From Toxoplasma gondii ME49 (taxonomy: Eukaryota > Apicomplexa > Conoidasida > Eucoccidiorida > Sarcocystidae): 64,000 nt of DNA. Location: contig NC_031475.1 of assembly GCF_000006565.2 (NCBI RefSeq), positions 3,683,189-3,747,188 of the forward strand. The letters run 5' to 3'. Shown here piece by piece: positions 1-12,842 of the stretch. The translations under genes and the position numbers were made by a program. How positions within the stretch are numbered: the stretch's first letter is position 1; every line of letters begins with the position of its first letter. Under the pieces are notes generated by a model. The model searched no databases and was not told the DNA's origin. It was given only the letters and a program-made list of their open reading frames with translations.

Positions 1-146
1 CAAACTGTCGCTGAGTGGCTGTGTATATCCGAGCGGCTCTGTGAACTACAACATTCAAACAAAGAAGTCTTAAAAGTTCAGACAAACTGGTGGCAGACGC
101 AAACGTCCAGTGGCCGTCGCGCGCTGCTGCCGAGGTGGAGTCGTAC

Positions 147-3100
147 CTCCGCTCTTGAGTGAGAGGCGGAAAGTCCACGAGCAGTTCCCTGCATGCAAAG
201 CACCGGAGCCGCGAAAGCAGCGGTCACACTGCAGTCATCTTGGGATGTGCACCAGGGGTCGAAAGGCTCTTCCGTTGAATCGAAAACGAGTCCGACTCCT
301 CTGCCTAGCTAGGCGTCCACACTCAAATGCGTTTCTGCCTCACTCTTCCCGGCGGCCTAAGGTGGAGGTACGCAGTTGCAGGAGGAGATCGTGGAAATAA
401 CAGATCTCTGCGAAAGGATGGCGCTGGAAGAGAGAGGAGCGGATCGGGGAGCTACAGGATAGACGCGGAATGGAGGACGAACAGAAGAAGTAACGTGAAG
501 CGAGAGATGCAACCCAACTCTGAGATCGTTCAGGATGGCAGATGGCTATGCGGAGGTGCGTTTAGGCTCCCGCTGCAGGCTCGTCAAAGCACTGAGGATC
601 GAAACTCGGCGAATGGAAGAGGTGCAAATGCCTCGAGTTCGAGATGCATGCACGGAGAACACAAATACTGAAGTAAACATGGAAGGCAAAGCTTCACAGC
701 ACAGTCCTGCGTTGACCCTTTCGTCTTGGTCCGCAGGTGCAGAAACACCTGGATCTGCGAAACGCCGTTTTGCCCTCGTTTTCCCAGCAGCGTCCACACA
801 CTGTCCCCTAGCCGCCTTCCTGTTTCCTTTCTCCTGAAAGAAAAAACACTGCTTCATCGTTCTGCGAATCCGCTCGACATGCGTAAAGGCAGCCCGCGCG
901 CCTCTGCATCTACCAAAAGTCGTGCAGTTCACTGGTATGGCTGTACCATGAGAGTCATCCCGTATTGATGTAGAATCCCTGTCTGTGCCCGAGCTGTGAA
1001 TAGCCGCATGTTAGTTCGTCACCAGTGGCTAAGCCGAAGTGTAATCGTTACTTGTGAGACAGTTTAGAGAGAGTGCGTGGTCTTCGTGACTACTACGCAT
1101 AGTGCGAGTTCACAAGCAACATACAACTAATACGGTAGGTCAGGTTGGAATTGATACCTTACTGTCGGATTGATTCAATACAAAAAACTAGTTCTCAAAA
1201 TCGGCACTGATGTAAACCGAAAAGAAACAAGGAGACCCATCACGAAGGCAGGCGGACTTCTGGTACGTTCTAGTCTCGTACGGCCCTTGCCTCTGGCGTC
1301 GAGGCGAAGCGCGAGTCGACTTACATCTGTCGCTTCGTTCCCTTCTCGTCGGCGTTTCGCGTGCGAACTGACAAGCCAAGAGAGGCAGTCGACAAAGCCT
1401 TTTCAATCGCCGCCAAGAGCTGGAAAGAGCTGGTGGTAGGCTGGAGTGCGAGGGTCGAAGGAGACACTTGCTTCACCGTCACGATGGACCGAACGGAGAC
1501 AGGAGCCTGGGCGTCCGCCGACCCAGAGGAAGCCGCCCCAGGCACGCGGAGAAAGATTTTCTCGAGAGCTAAGACGCTGGAAAAAAAGAAAGGACAAAAT
1601 TACTGTGCCACAACACACCGGTAGAAGGTCATACGTGTGTTGAGCACGGTAAACCTCAAACCTTGAACTCTCTTTCTGCAGTGAATTTACTAATCGCACA
1701 GTTCTCCCTCTCCAACAATGTCGTGTCGTAACCACAAAACCGCTTCCATCGAAGTGAAAAAAGAGAATGATCCACATGTAGGGCTCCTACCATCAAATAC
1801 ATACATACATATACATATACATATATACGTGTGTAGGGTGATTGACAGAAAAAACAGAAGCGCGATGGGTTCAGTTCTCTCTCTGCGTGAAGGGGTGGAG
1901 AAACGCCCCCGACACTGAGTACCTGGCAACAAGTAACAACATGGCTTCTCAGAGGATCCATTTGAAAGAAGGACGTGGACGAAGGTGAGGTGCAAGACAG
2001 ACACACCATCAGCAGATACAGAGTACATTCTTCCTCCTGGTCTGACATTCGATGCGCTCTTTTTGGAGACCCTTTTTCCGCGGCTCGCATGTGTCAGTTC
2101 TCTCAGGTTCTTCATATGCGCCTTCGCTACTTCTTCTTCGTCCTGCCTGTCGTTGCCGCCTTCTCGGAGAGTTCCTCCCTTTCTGCTCTACTCTCCCGTG
2201 AGGCTTAGAAGAGAACTTGGTTGCGGCCCCGCCGGTTTCCACATGACTTTTTCCTTTTTCTCGCAGAGGGCTCGAGGCGCCCTCCGCTCTCGGGTGTCGA
2301 TGCCGAAGCGGCGACAGGCTAAACACCGTGGGTGAAAGAGCCCCCCAGCCGAGTGAGCACATACCTGGCAGCTTCCGGCCGGAGGTGAGCCAGGCGTTGC
2401 TTCACTCTTTCTGTCGCGGCTTGCAGCGACTCATTCGTTCTGTTGAGAAACGAGTCTTCTTTCCAGTTCGTAAATGGATCTTCCTTCTCCTCGTCCTCGC
2501 CTCGCCCGCGTTTCCTGTTCTTTTCCCGCTGTTTCTTGTCCTGCTTCTCTCCACTCTCATGACTACTCTTTCGCCTGCTCTGCAGCGTGCTCCTCTCCAT
2601 CCGACACAGAGAAGGAGACAGAGGGGAAAAACGCGCGAACGAAGGAGGCAGGAAAGGAGCGATCCAAGCTGTCTTGTGGGCGTCAGGGAAGGCCGTAGAG
2701 GGGAGCGAAAACATGAAAGCACTCCTGAGGACGTTTGCAGGAGGAGAGCGGCATGGACTCGTGTACTCTCTGGAAGCAGACCGTACGAAAGATCCTTGCC
2801 GCAGAGAGGGCAGAGGGAGAGAAGGACAGGGGAAGGAAGAAGGAGAAGAAGAGCGCGTAAAGTTGTGGGGGGGAAGAAAAAACATGACGCCCGGAAGAGG
2901 GAAGAGAGGAGGAGGAGAAACGAACGCGCCGAGAGACAGAGGAAAGGCGCTTGGGAACGGGAAAGAGAGAAAGGCGCTGTCAAAACGACGACACGACCAA
3001 AAACGCGGCGCGTTTGTCGAAACGGAGAGCCGATTAGAAATACGGGGAGTGAGGGCGAACTGCCGAGACCTCGGTGTCCAAAGAAACGAAACTGACCTTC

Positions 3101-3248
3101 CTGGTATGGCAGGCGAATCAGCGCCGTGGAGCCTCCACGCGGTCGCAGAGCACCATGAGAGGAACTGAGGACGGACAATCAGAGACAGAACGAGAAGAAA
3201 AGAGAGAGCAAGGAAGACAGATCGGGGTGGGAGAGAAGTCACCTTCAT
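147..3248 (-). CDS. Ribosome recycling factor, probable apicoplast-targeted (partial, 3 exons seen)
   Basis: Proposed exons on the minus strand are 3248-2365, 1576-1325 and 188-147, all joined in phase 2; the 3' end lies beyond the left edge. Exon 1 opens with a hydrophobic signal peptide (about residues 11-30) followed by a long S/P/R-rich leader to about residue 250, the usual two-part layout for apicoplast import. The recycling-factor fold begins near residue 262. Its start has the shape of the first helix (ATERVKQRLAHLRPEAAS), exon 2 carries VTVKQVSPSTLALQP and LLAAIEKALSTASLGL, and exon 3 carries VDFPPLTQERR. These match the family's order: RTGRASP-like turn, VEKAI..SDLGL, PPLTEERR. The family releases ribosomes from mRNA after termination, here presumably in the apicoplast. 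The last roughly 100 residues (the long C-terminal helix) are missing from the window. Exon 3 is only 42 nt. Family assignment is fairly sure; targeting is inferred from the leader. Confidence 0.78.
1796..1834. repeat. Short (ATAC/ATAT) microsatellite
   Basis: A run of alternating catac and atat units on the plus strand. It falls inside the proposed intron between exons 1 and 2 of the ribosome recycling factor gene (1577-2364). Confidence 0.8.
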
Positions 3249-6200
3249 CGTGGGGAGTTCGCATTGTTGTTGACGGGGAACGCATCTCAGAAAGCTCGTG
3301 CATCACCCGTAGTGGTATCCAGCGTATATTTGAAAATCCAGCTTTTATAGACAAGCTGCAAAAAAATCATGATATTCACTTTGGTAGTCTCCTTCCTAGT
3401 GTTAGTCTGGACGGAATCCAGGGAAACGCGGAGACTGGGCAACAACAGTAGAAGGACGAAACTGGAAGGCCAGCTCTCGAGAACCGTATCCGACGAAGAA
3501 GAGACAGCTACTCGCCTTCCCTCTGCGGTCGGCTATTCTTCTGTCGGATTCTGACTCCGGCGAAGAGACAAAGGAAAATAGAGAAGGGGGCAGGGAAGAA
3601 AAAACAGAAGGGAGACAAAGAAGGAGATAAAGGAAAGAAAGGAGACAAAGAAGGAGATAAAGGAAAGAAAGGAGACAAAGAAGGAGATAAAGGAAATAAA
3701 GGAGACAAAGAAGGAGATAAAGGAAAGAAAGGCGACAGAGAAGACATAGAAAGAAAGAAGGAGGGAGAAAAAGAGGGGGAGAAAGGGGGAAAGACAGAAG
3801 AATATAAAGATGGAGCGGGAAGAACGTCAGAGAGAAAGACGAGAGACAGACAGAGAGATGAAGAAGGGAGCGAGCGTATGTTTCAGGAGACTCTTTGTTG
3901 CTGCGTCGTGGTGCCTCGCGGGAAGGCCAAAAGCAATGTCAAGCTCCCGGAAACAACTTTTTTCCTTTATTGCCCTTCCCCATCGATGCACCGGTTATGA
4001 CTTCTTCCGGTTGACTGAAACAAGGTCCAGGGTGTTTAAAAAGGGTCTCCAAAGAGGCTGGAGGCAAATGTCAACAACCTTGTGTGTCAACTGTTTCTCG
4101 TGTTCTCGCGGCCCACGCAGACCAGAACGGGAGAAAAACCGAGTTTCATCACTCAATGAAGAGAGGTGGAAACAAATGGAAAAATGGGATGCTAAGAAGC
4201 GGCGGCTCTGCCACAGTGCACAAAGAATTTTACCATAGGAGCCAGCGGGGTCGAGACTAGCGGCGTGGATTCGCATTTCTGTCGGTAAATCGATGGTTGT
4301 TTCGACCTGCGATACCCAAGCCCTTCAAAGGAGATGCGTTAAATGTCAGGAAACGAAAAGACAAAGGGGAATTTATGGTACTCGAAAGCGATCTTTTTGG
4401 AAGCGACGGCAGGCGAATCGTCCCTTGTCTTGTCAACGCGGCATGTCGTCCGTATACAGGGGGGGGCGGGTCCGACGCGCTTCTTCTGGGTTTGGAGAAA
4501 AGTTTTCAGACGTCACAAGGCCTGGATATTTCTGTGGAGAACAACTTTTCCAGTTGTCTCGTCTTTATTTTACAGACAATTTTTCTCAACGCTGAGTCTC
4601 TTCACCGTGCACATTATTCCGCTTCGGGTGTGAAGTGGGCGGGAAGGATGGGGCACACAAGGTCAGAAGATACGTTTTACACTGTTTGCGCGGTAACTAC
4701 TGCTGGAGGAACTCGGCGAAAAGTAGCTGAATATACTGCTGTTGACTAGTTGCTAGCACCCCATGCGCCTCCTTGGCCTTGGCAGTGGAAAGCAATTCGT
4801 TAGCTGTGAGCGGCTTGTGAAGCGTCGGGTGTAGCGCTGTGTATAGAACTGCGCCAGCGAACCGTCTACATTGGTGTTAGCAGTATTTGCTGGAAACAGA
4901 CGCAGCGCGTGAATGCTCTCTTGCTTGCCATTGACGGAGCAACGTATTCGGAAGTCTTCGCACGTAGTCAGCGTGAGGTTTAAACGTCATGCAACCAAGG
5001 AAGGGGGCACTCACGTGAAGCGGGACGCAAGAAGCTGCAACTTTCGAAGGCGTATGGTCGCTCTCAAGACAGCTACTAAATGGAGAGACCAAGCCTCGTT
5101 CGTACGGTGATCGTTCACAGCTTAGCACTCACCTGTTCGTTCGGGCACTGCTAGGACGCCATATATACACTCTAAGGAGGATCACGTGTCGCTCTAACTC
5201 GACGAACACAAAGTTAGGCTGGAAACGCGAGAAGCGGATAATACGCCTTGTTACACTAGTTTATGTAAACGGTAACTACTATGGAAAACTGACTGAGAAA
5301 GGCGTTCAATATCAAGTGTTCTAGCATGCGAAAGCAACGGAGGAAATCTCTCAGGCTAGGTGTGTGACTCGGGCTGTCCAGCATTCCAATGGCGACGTGT
5401 TGGAAGGCTGTTCCATGGTTGGTTCACGAATCGGATGAGCATCCATATACCTAGATAATGACCACTGGACTTTCAGCAGAGCTACGCCAGTGGGTTTCAG
5501 GTGTCTCAATCCCCAACATGGTGATAGTATTCTATTTTGTGGTACCCAAACGCCCAACCGCGAAGACCTTCCGCGGTTTCGAGCCGGCGGGTAAGCTGGC
5601 CCAGCCTGTGCTATCATCGTGCACCTGATGCGAGCCCATGGGGACGTCGAAACGAATGCACCACCGTCCCTCAGTTCAGTCGAAATCAAGTGCAGCTCTT
5701 TCAAATCTATTATATCCCCGGACTGAACTCCTGGTCCTCCCCTCACTGTTTCTTCCTCCGCGAGTACCCTCGGAAACTAGGACTCGGTTTGCAACGTTTC
5801 TTGTACCAGGATCTTGGTCTGGTTACTGAACTGACGGGCGATGGTCGATGCTAGGAAAGCGTACGACGCGCTGGTGCTAGTTTCTGTCCCTTCTTCACTT
5901 ATGCGTTTTAGTACGTGTCGCAAACAAGCAATGCCTTGTGACTCTCATGCGTGTGCGTGTTGATTTGGTCTCCCACCTTGCCCCTTGTTTTGCAGCGAGG
6001 ATCTTGCGAAGGCCCGTATGGGACGACCATCGCCACCTCTACACTATCGACGCGTCGCTGTTTTATCCGGTCGTGTTTGTCCACCGGGTTCGCGGCGGTC
6101 TCGGGGCGTCCGAAGCTGAGTGTTCCGCGTCCATAGCAAGCGGGAGGGACGTGGTCCACCCGCCTTTCCACGTGGCGTCACCGTTGTGTGGGAATGCCGT

Positions 6201-6575
6201 ACGGGTTTCCCAGTGACGGCAAGCGGCAATGAAATTAAAGATAACTAAGTGTCATGTGCTGTGGTTTCCCATTATTATAGGCTGTCGGGATTTGCGTACG
6301 ACGGCTACCAGGGCAAGTGACCACGAGTACTGTTTGCGTCGCCGTGACGACACGACGTACTGCCAATAGTGGAGCTTACGAGGGCTACACGTCGTGACTT
6401 CGTGTGGAAGGGTTGCGTACTAAGTGTGGAGCCTGGTTTGTAAAACGCAAACTACTGTCTGGGACATCGTGATGGTTCAAGGCATGTTCTATGCATCAAC
6501 CGCTGAGGCAGCTGCAACATCCTAGTCCTGTGGGAGAGCCGCCAGAGAGAAAATCATCAAACCGGTGGAAAGCCC
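3249..6575. other. Intergenic region, upstream of the recycling factor
   Basis: No supported gene. The first 50 bases upstream of the recycling-factor start continue the purine-rich plus strand (pyrimidine-rich in the transcript sense). The rest holds only short overlapping open frames without recognisable domains or a convincing exon chain; the longest (4297-4749, plus strand, 150 codons) has no family signature. The region includes the minisatellite listed separately. Confidence 0.6.
3611..3735. repeat. Purine-rich 30-bp minisatellite
   Basis: About four copies of a 30-bp unit made of ggagacaaag, aaggagataa and aggaaagaaa, with single-base variants (aggaaataaa at about 3691, ggcgacagag at about 3731). 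It lies in a longer all-purine stretch (about 3565-3870) with strong strand asymmetry. It sits 360 bp upstream of the recycling-factor start codon. The open frame on the opposite strand (about 3508-3747) is a by-product of the repeat. Confidence 0.9.
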
Positions 6576-7691
6576 TTGTCGAATGTCTCAGCTTCCAAGA
6601 TGTCGCATGAGTGTTGTGTTCGCATTGGCCAGCATTCCAACGGCAACCGCCGCGTTCCCTGGGAGCCCGCCATCACATTTCGATTGATTCGACAAGTGGT
6701 CCTGATGCTGGTTTTCCATGTCCACCTTGTTGTGATCCGAGACACCTCTATACTTAGTTTGGCAGATGACGTTTCCGAAGCTCCACTGCGACCAGATACG
6801 TCTCCAACTGCGATACCTATGAGCGCGGACGTACCGCTGGAGGAAAGCAGGCACGTGATTGAAGACCACTTCGGCGTTCAGGAGACTATTTTGAGCCGAC
6901 GGTCACAGACGAGGAATGAAGTGAGAGAAAAGTCTCCGAGGAGTCGCACCCCCGGTGCAACTTGGGCTTCGTGGGTAAAACGGAAGTGGAAGCACGCACT
7001 GGTTGTTCTGGCCGTTTGCGTGGGGCTCTACGCAGTCAAGCGCTTGCTCACTGCTCCTGAAGAACCACCGGTGCCAAAAGTGTCTGCATATTGGTACTTG
7101 CAAGGGCAGAGGGTGGAAGCCGGTAAGATAGCGCAGACTCTTCCAGAAGATGAAGAGATCGACATTATTGTAAACGCAGCCGAGGAACTCGAGAGAAGGG
7201 CGATTGGCGAAGAAGGGAAGACTAGTGCGGCTCAAGTTACAGCAGCCGTACGACAGATCGCTGGGTTTTTGCGCGAGACGAGGAAACACATGGAAGGAAG
7301 GCACGCCAGCTTAATTTCCGCGGAGCAGATTTTGAAAGATGTCATTGCAGCGACGAAACACGAGCCTTTACCAAAAGAGGAGGAAGATGTTCTTAGAGAA
7401 CAAGGACGCGACGATGAAGATAATACATGCTGGAGTGAGCTCAAACTTCGCATCGAGGCGCTAAGAGAACAGCTGACACCGGAGGTGGTGCATCTGCAAA
7501 AGGCTCTGGCGGAGGCGCGGGAGAAGGGGAAAGAAAATGTTACACATCTTGAGAGGCAGCTGCTTCTCGAGATGTCAAGACCGGTTACACGTGAAGTGGG
7601 CGCACGAATTGACAAGCTAGAAAAGCGCCTCAAGACAGTTTTGCACATCAGTGAACGGGAGAGTTCCGACCTGGCATCTCGAGACAAGTAA
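6576..7691 (+). CDS. Unrecognised single-exon protein with two hydrophobic segments and a coiled coil
   Basis: An uninterrupted 371-residue frame in a region where other frames are short. Residues about 31-54 form a hydrophobic stretch that could act as a late signal peptide or signal anchor. Residues 141-158 (ALVVLAVCVGLYAVKRLL) form a clear transmembrane segment with basic flanks (WVKRKWKH before, KR after). After it the chain is acidic and helical, with a predicted coiled coil at about 284-358 rich in LEALREQL-like heptads. The layout (leader, short linker, membrane span, helical tail, no introns) resembles dense-granule or other secreted coccidian proteins, but I do not recognise a named family. 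An in-frame second ATG lies 8 codons downstream and could be the true start. Function unknown. Confidence 0.62.
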   Translation: MSNVSASKMSHECCVRIGQHSNGNRRVPWEPAITFRLIRQVVLMLVFHVHLVVIRDTSILSLADDVSEAPLRPDTSPTAIPMSADVPLEESRHVIEDHFGVQETILSRRSQTRNEVREKSPRSRTPGATWASWVKRKWKHALVVLAVCVGLYAVKRLLTAPEEPPVPKVSAYWYLQGQRVEAGKIAQTLPEDEEIDIIVNAAEELERRAIGEEGKTSAAQVTAAVRQIAGFLRETRKHMEGRHASLISAEQILKDVIAATKHEPLPKEEEDVLREQGRDDEDNTCWSELKLRIEALREQLTPEVVHLQKALAEAREKGKENVTHLERQLLLEMSRPVTREVGARIDKLEKRLKTVLHISERESSDLASRDK

Positions 7692-10600
7692 ACCGATTAT
7701 CGGATACTAGCAAGTAAAACAGTTGGGAAGGCAAAAAAGGATCGGAAAGCACCCTGATACGCCATATGTCCTTCGTTGTTACAGTATTTTCACAAACTAA
7801 ACTGAAGAATGCAGCTCTAGTGGGAGAGGATGTTCCGAGTCGGCTCCTCCTGGCGGCTTGAGTTTCGAGATTCGTTGACTGTGAGGCCGATAGTTATCTC
7901 TTTCAACTTGACGAGGTGAACATTGAATGTCTAGAGTAAGCTAAATCGTCTTTTTTCTGGAAGGAGTGTTTTCTTTCGTTGTCTTAAAGGGCCAACGTAG
8001 AAACGACAACCAATAGAGGAGTAACATTATCTGCCATGAAAGAGCGCGAAACTTGGTGCATTAGCCGAGATGCTGTCCGAATTGCCGCAAGCAGCTGGCA
8101 AAGGAAAGAGGCGTCACGGGGAAAAACGCATTTGCCGACGTGCTACCAGTACACTCAGTTGCGTCTCCGCGAAGTCGCAGGCAGATATGCCACTGGTAGT
8201 AATAGTCTCAGCGCGCTGAGCAAAACCATCTTCGTCTTTCTCGTTTGCCCTTTATATGGCGTGCGATACACCGAGAGGTTAATCGATTAGAGGACAGTGT
8301 TCCCAAACGCTTCCGAAGAGTTCCCCACAGTAAAATGGAAGTAGCCTAGCTGCGCCTTTACAGTGAATGGGAAGATTTCAGTTCCAAGAACAGCGAACAG
8401 CCTTGGTCGAAGGCTTTCTGAAGTTCCGTCCCGTTCGGATGCACCGCAGCTGAGGGGCAATGTAAATAGCAAAGCAACTTGAAGCGTGCGTCGGGATACA
8501 TTCGAGTTCAAATTTCTTTCAACTCCAGATTTCCGGAACGCACCCAAAAGTGCTATAGTTCTCATGTCTCGAAAGTATCGGAAACTAGTTGCAAGTACTG
8601 CACGATGACGGACTGTCCTTTCTGAAAAGCGACAGGATCACTGTTCTGTGCAATTTCATCTTTACATGTGTGGAACCGAGGACAACCAAATGACACAACT
8701 GGTAGTTCTCTAGCTGCCACTGTGTGTGCCTCCCCCGCACTTGTGAAGTCGACACACTACTACGTGTTGTAGCGGGATTTCGTGATGATTTTCTCAAATC
8801 CATGAGCACATGGACGGACTAAAGACTCGGATGCGAGAAGGGTACTGAATGGACAAGCCCGCTATGCAAATTGACTGGCGCTCGGTTCGCACCTTTTCCA
8901 AACTCTTACTCGGGTTACTGCGTCATGTTCTGACACCGTCGTGTTTTTCCAGTGGCTATATCGAAAGTCATCACGCTGCCAATGAATTCCTGTTTCGCCA
9001 GCGAAACGTTGTTCGTAACGCATGCCCTCGGAAAGACCCCAAACCTTCGTCTTGAACGAACCTCGTGCAGTCCTGTTATTCTGCAGGAGCACTCGTCATT
9101 GCTAAGGACATACGTGACAATTTTTCCTAAGCCCTGTTGTGTACATGCGCTCAGTCATCAAGGCGTGGAAACAGTCTGCGGTACCATGGGTGGGGGCCTC
9201 AAATAAAGTCGAACACACTCCGCGCCAAGAAATCATTAACCTTCAGACTTCACAGTAGAGGCGTACGCATATGTTCGAGGATCCTCAAAAAAACGGAAAG
9301 CAAACCACCACAGCACCCCACCATAAGGAAGCAGTTAACCAGGGCTATTGGGTCGCCTTTAGACTGACAACAGCAAACAGCGGCGAGGTGTTCCACTGTC
9401 TCTGCTCACACTCCTCGCAGTTACTGTGATATACAAGATTACAGATCACGGCCCCCCATATCACATACGCGACTCGATGTGAATGCCTTCACGTCAGCAT
9501 ACATCTGTGTCTCTCTCTGCAACTTTATCTTCGCTTCTCTCACAATGCGGCAAACAACGTCGGTTCCGACTGGACATTGAACAGTGTATGCAAGCATATG
9601 CTCGTTTTGTCGATGCACCTTCGAAGGTGTTCCCAGGGCTCCTTAAATGCTACTATGGAAATGAATCTCACACCAAATCCGGACCTTTTTCGACTACATT
9701 CTTGCCAGTGGCAATCAAATATATGGTTCGAAGAGTTCTTGCAAGAGGAGCGCCTGCTTTTGGTTATGTGCACTATGAGCCGTCGACAATCGGGATAATA
9801 CATACGGAGACATGACGCCGAATGCACTGGAGACTTGATCTCTTTCTTCCAGGACATTCATGCTTTGCTACAGGCAGAATGTAATCCTACAGCGGCTGTA
9901 AGCATCCGATTAGGAAATAATGTCAGTGTCCGCGGAACGCGGGCAAGCCAAAAGAACCATGCTGTCCAGAGCCATATAGGTATACGTGAATAGCTGTTAG
10001 TACTTCTTTCTTTGAACACAACCAATTTTATTTCCCTTACATTGTTGGCGTCCACACCATGAACGTGTGGCGATATGCTTGTTTACCTCTTCTGTCGTTT
10101 GACGTCAACATTTTGGCTCCACAACTCTGTTTCTGCAAGTTAGGTTTGCTTGCGCATAGAGTGTTACCGCTGTTGTACATCTGAATGAAGCATGCCTGAC
10201 CGTTTCCTTCGGTGTGTCTCAATGCCCCACTATTTAGAGAACTGCCATGCTTCACCCGAAGCTAACGTGTATTGTCCACCAACGTTGGCATTCATGAAGG
10301 AAACTGCTGCTGACCTACACAGCGTTGAACGTTTTTCAACTGCGTGCACACATTCTGCGCATCTGTTTACCGGCCAAACAAGATTGAGAGAGAAGCTGAA
10401 GGGGGCCAATGTGCCTAAGAGGAAGCCAGTTCTCGGGAATGCTTTTCCGATGGACGAAGAGAAGAAGGATGGCACGCGAGGAAAAATGCGAACAAGCAAT
10501 GCTTAGGAGTGACTTAGAACCGAGAAGAAATTGGCCAAAGGGGAGAATCAACAGACGTAGGACGGCCCAAAGGAGCTTGTACCAGTTACGACAAGCCGAA

Positions 10601-11153
10601 AAGACGGAACAAGCAACAGAAAACGTGAACGACACGTTGATGCGGTATCATTGGCGAGTAACATATGCCCCTGAAAGACGTACTTCTCAAAGCGAGAAGC
10701 TGCGGCAAATAGCAGTGTGCAACCGAAGCCGAAATAATAGTGAACCACAACAAACTGGAACGGCGCTACGCGCGCGGGACAGTTCATATACAGACGATTC
10801 AAAGTGACAAAAACGTTTCATAAAAAACTAAAACAACGAACCTGTTGTCTCGACCTCCGTGCTTCAGACCCCGTTTTTCTTTACAAGAGACAAAACAAGC
10901 TGGACGCCACTCTTCAATTCCACGAGAGGGGTGTGGCGGTTCCACCGAGAAACCTTGCGCTACTGTCTGGCAACAGTAAGATCCCTTGATTGCCCTGTTC
11001 TTCCGTTCGAGTCGGTTCTTTTGCCTGGTCTCTTTGGTTCTCCGCACACGCGTTTCTACGCTGCGGCTTTCTGCGGCCTATGCCACGAAGCGCCGCAGTG
11101 ACGCGTTTGTCCTTGCTCTTCCCTTTTTCTCTCCTGTGCGTTTGACGTGCATA
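7692..11153. other. Intergenic region between two convergent genes
   Basis: This lies between the 3' end of the plus-strand gene ending at 7691 and the 3' end of the minus-strand guanylyltransferase. It presumably holds both 3' untranslated regions. Only short, mutually overlapping open frames are present (for example 9483-9815 and 10409-10807, plus strand), none with a recognisable domain or splice-consistent partners. Confidence 0.6.
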
Positions 11154-12803
11154 TTACATGATAATGCTTCCCGGTTCACGGATCGACTGCGTGATGCTCT
11201 TGTGCGGCAGGACGAACGCGCCGTTGATGCAGCACTCGCTTCGGATGTGAACGTCCTCGCCTACCACGGTCAGGCCTTCAATTCGACACTGCGGGCGAAA
11301 CACAGATAGCGGCAAAAAAACTGACACGCACTGAAAACGGAAGAAACCGCGCGCGGTGTGAACTAGGGAGACAGACTCACGCCGCAGACGTACCTGCTCC
11401 CTGACCAATACTTCCTTAAACGCGACCCCTACTGCGAAACGTGTGACAAAGCAACCAGGCGCTCGCGGAGAACAACGCTTCTAACATTCCATATTGGCCA
11501 TGTTTTACGCGCAGCGCAGGAATGCCTCTTATCACGCGTTTAGGAAAAGGGGTCTGCACGAGCGAAGAAAGACACGCTCGCCAGCCACGAAGAGCCACTC
11601 TCGTTTCCAACTCCCCTTGCTGGTTAGTCGCATGCGTTGCCTTCTTACCCACTTTCCTATCCGAGACTGCCATCCCACAATCGCTGTCTCCATCCACGTG
11701 TAATCGCCGACTCGCACGCCTTCCATGAGGGCCGAGCGCTGAAGCCGGCAGCCTCGACCCACGACGACTCCGCGGTCGATCGTGACATCCGGACCGATTA
11801 GACAGTCTTCGCCGATTTTAGCCGATGGATCCTGAAGCACAGCGTGATCACACACTCCACGCGCGGATAACGGTGGCCATCGATCGTGGGAAATCAACTA
11901 CAGCACGACTACGCGTATACACACATCAACACCAAATCCCAAAATGCACACGCATGCATATAAGCTGTTGCATGACCATATATATATCTATATATATATC
12001 TATATATATATCTATATATATATATATATGTGTGTGTACGTATTTGCATCCCCTGTTGACAGAAAATGTCTTGGGAGCACAGGGGGTGAGGTCGTCCGGC
12101 ATGTGTAGAAGAGCTGTACACGCACAGACCTCTGCATGTATAGAGATCTGCTATTTGCAAAAGAAGAGGAAACCGTGCGGAGAAATCGAGGAAAGCAGGG
12201 CGCAGACAGACGAGGAGAGGAAGTGAATGCATTCCCTGGTGCCGACATACAAGACGCACGAAGAGCATGGACACATGGCCAGAACCACCGAAGCCTTACA
12301 GGTGGTGCATCTCCCCTCTCGCACAGACACACGTTGAACGATTCATGAGAGTTGTCCTCGTCGATAGATCAACTTGAGTTCCTTTCGGAGATGTGGACCA
12401 GCCCATCCGCCTACACTTGCGGTCGCGAGTATGTGAATTTCACAGAAAAACATCAATGGCGGCTCGTTGCGGACGCGACTTACAACGAGGACATTGCCGA
12501 TAAACTGGGGGCCAGAGACAAGACGGGCAGAACTTGGAACCCTGGCGTCACGATCGACTCCGTTCTCCACCTCGCCTTCTTGGTGGCTGGTGGCTTCCTG
12601 TTGCTGCCGCATGGCGTCCAGATGAAGAGTCATGCCTTTAAGGAAATCTTTTGGTTGGCCTATGTCTGCCCTGAAGGCACACGAAGAAGAGACGCAGTTC
12701 TTCGTACGTTTGTGTAGGGCGATGGAGAGAAAGGGATGCTTTACCGGGAAGCGTTTTCGTATAGACACCTTAATGAACCTACCTTTCCGGCATTGATATA
12801 TAC

Positions 12804-12842
<39 letters not shown>

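Noticed and set aside
2328..3168. Long plus-strand frames opposite the recycling-factor first exon
   Set aside because: Arg/Glu-rich shadow frames produced by the purine-rich complement of a coding exon.
4297..4749. 150-codon plus-strand frame
   Set aside because: No domain, no signal peptide, no splice-consistent partners; overlapping frames of similar length suggest chance.
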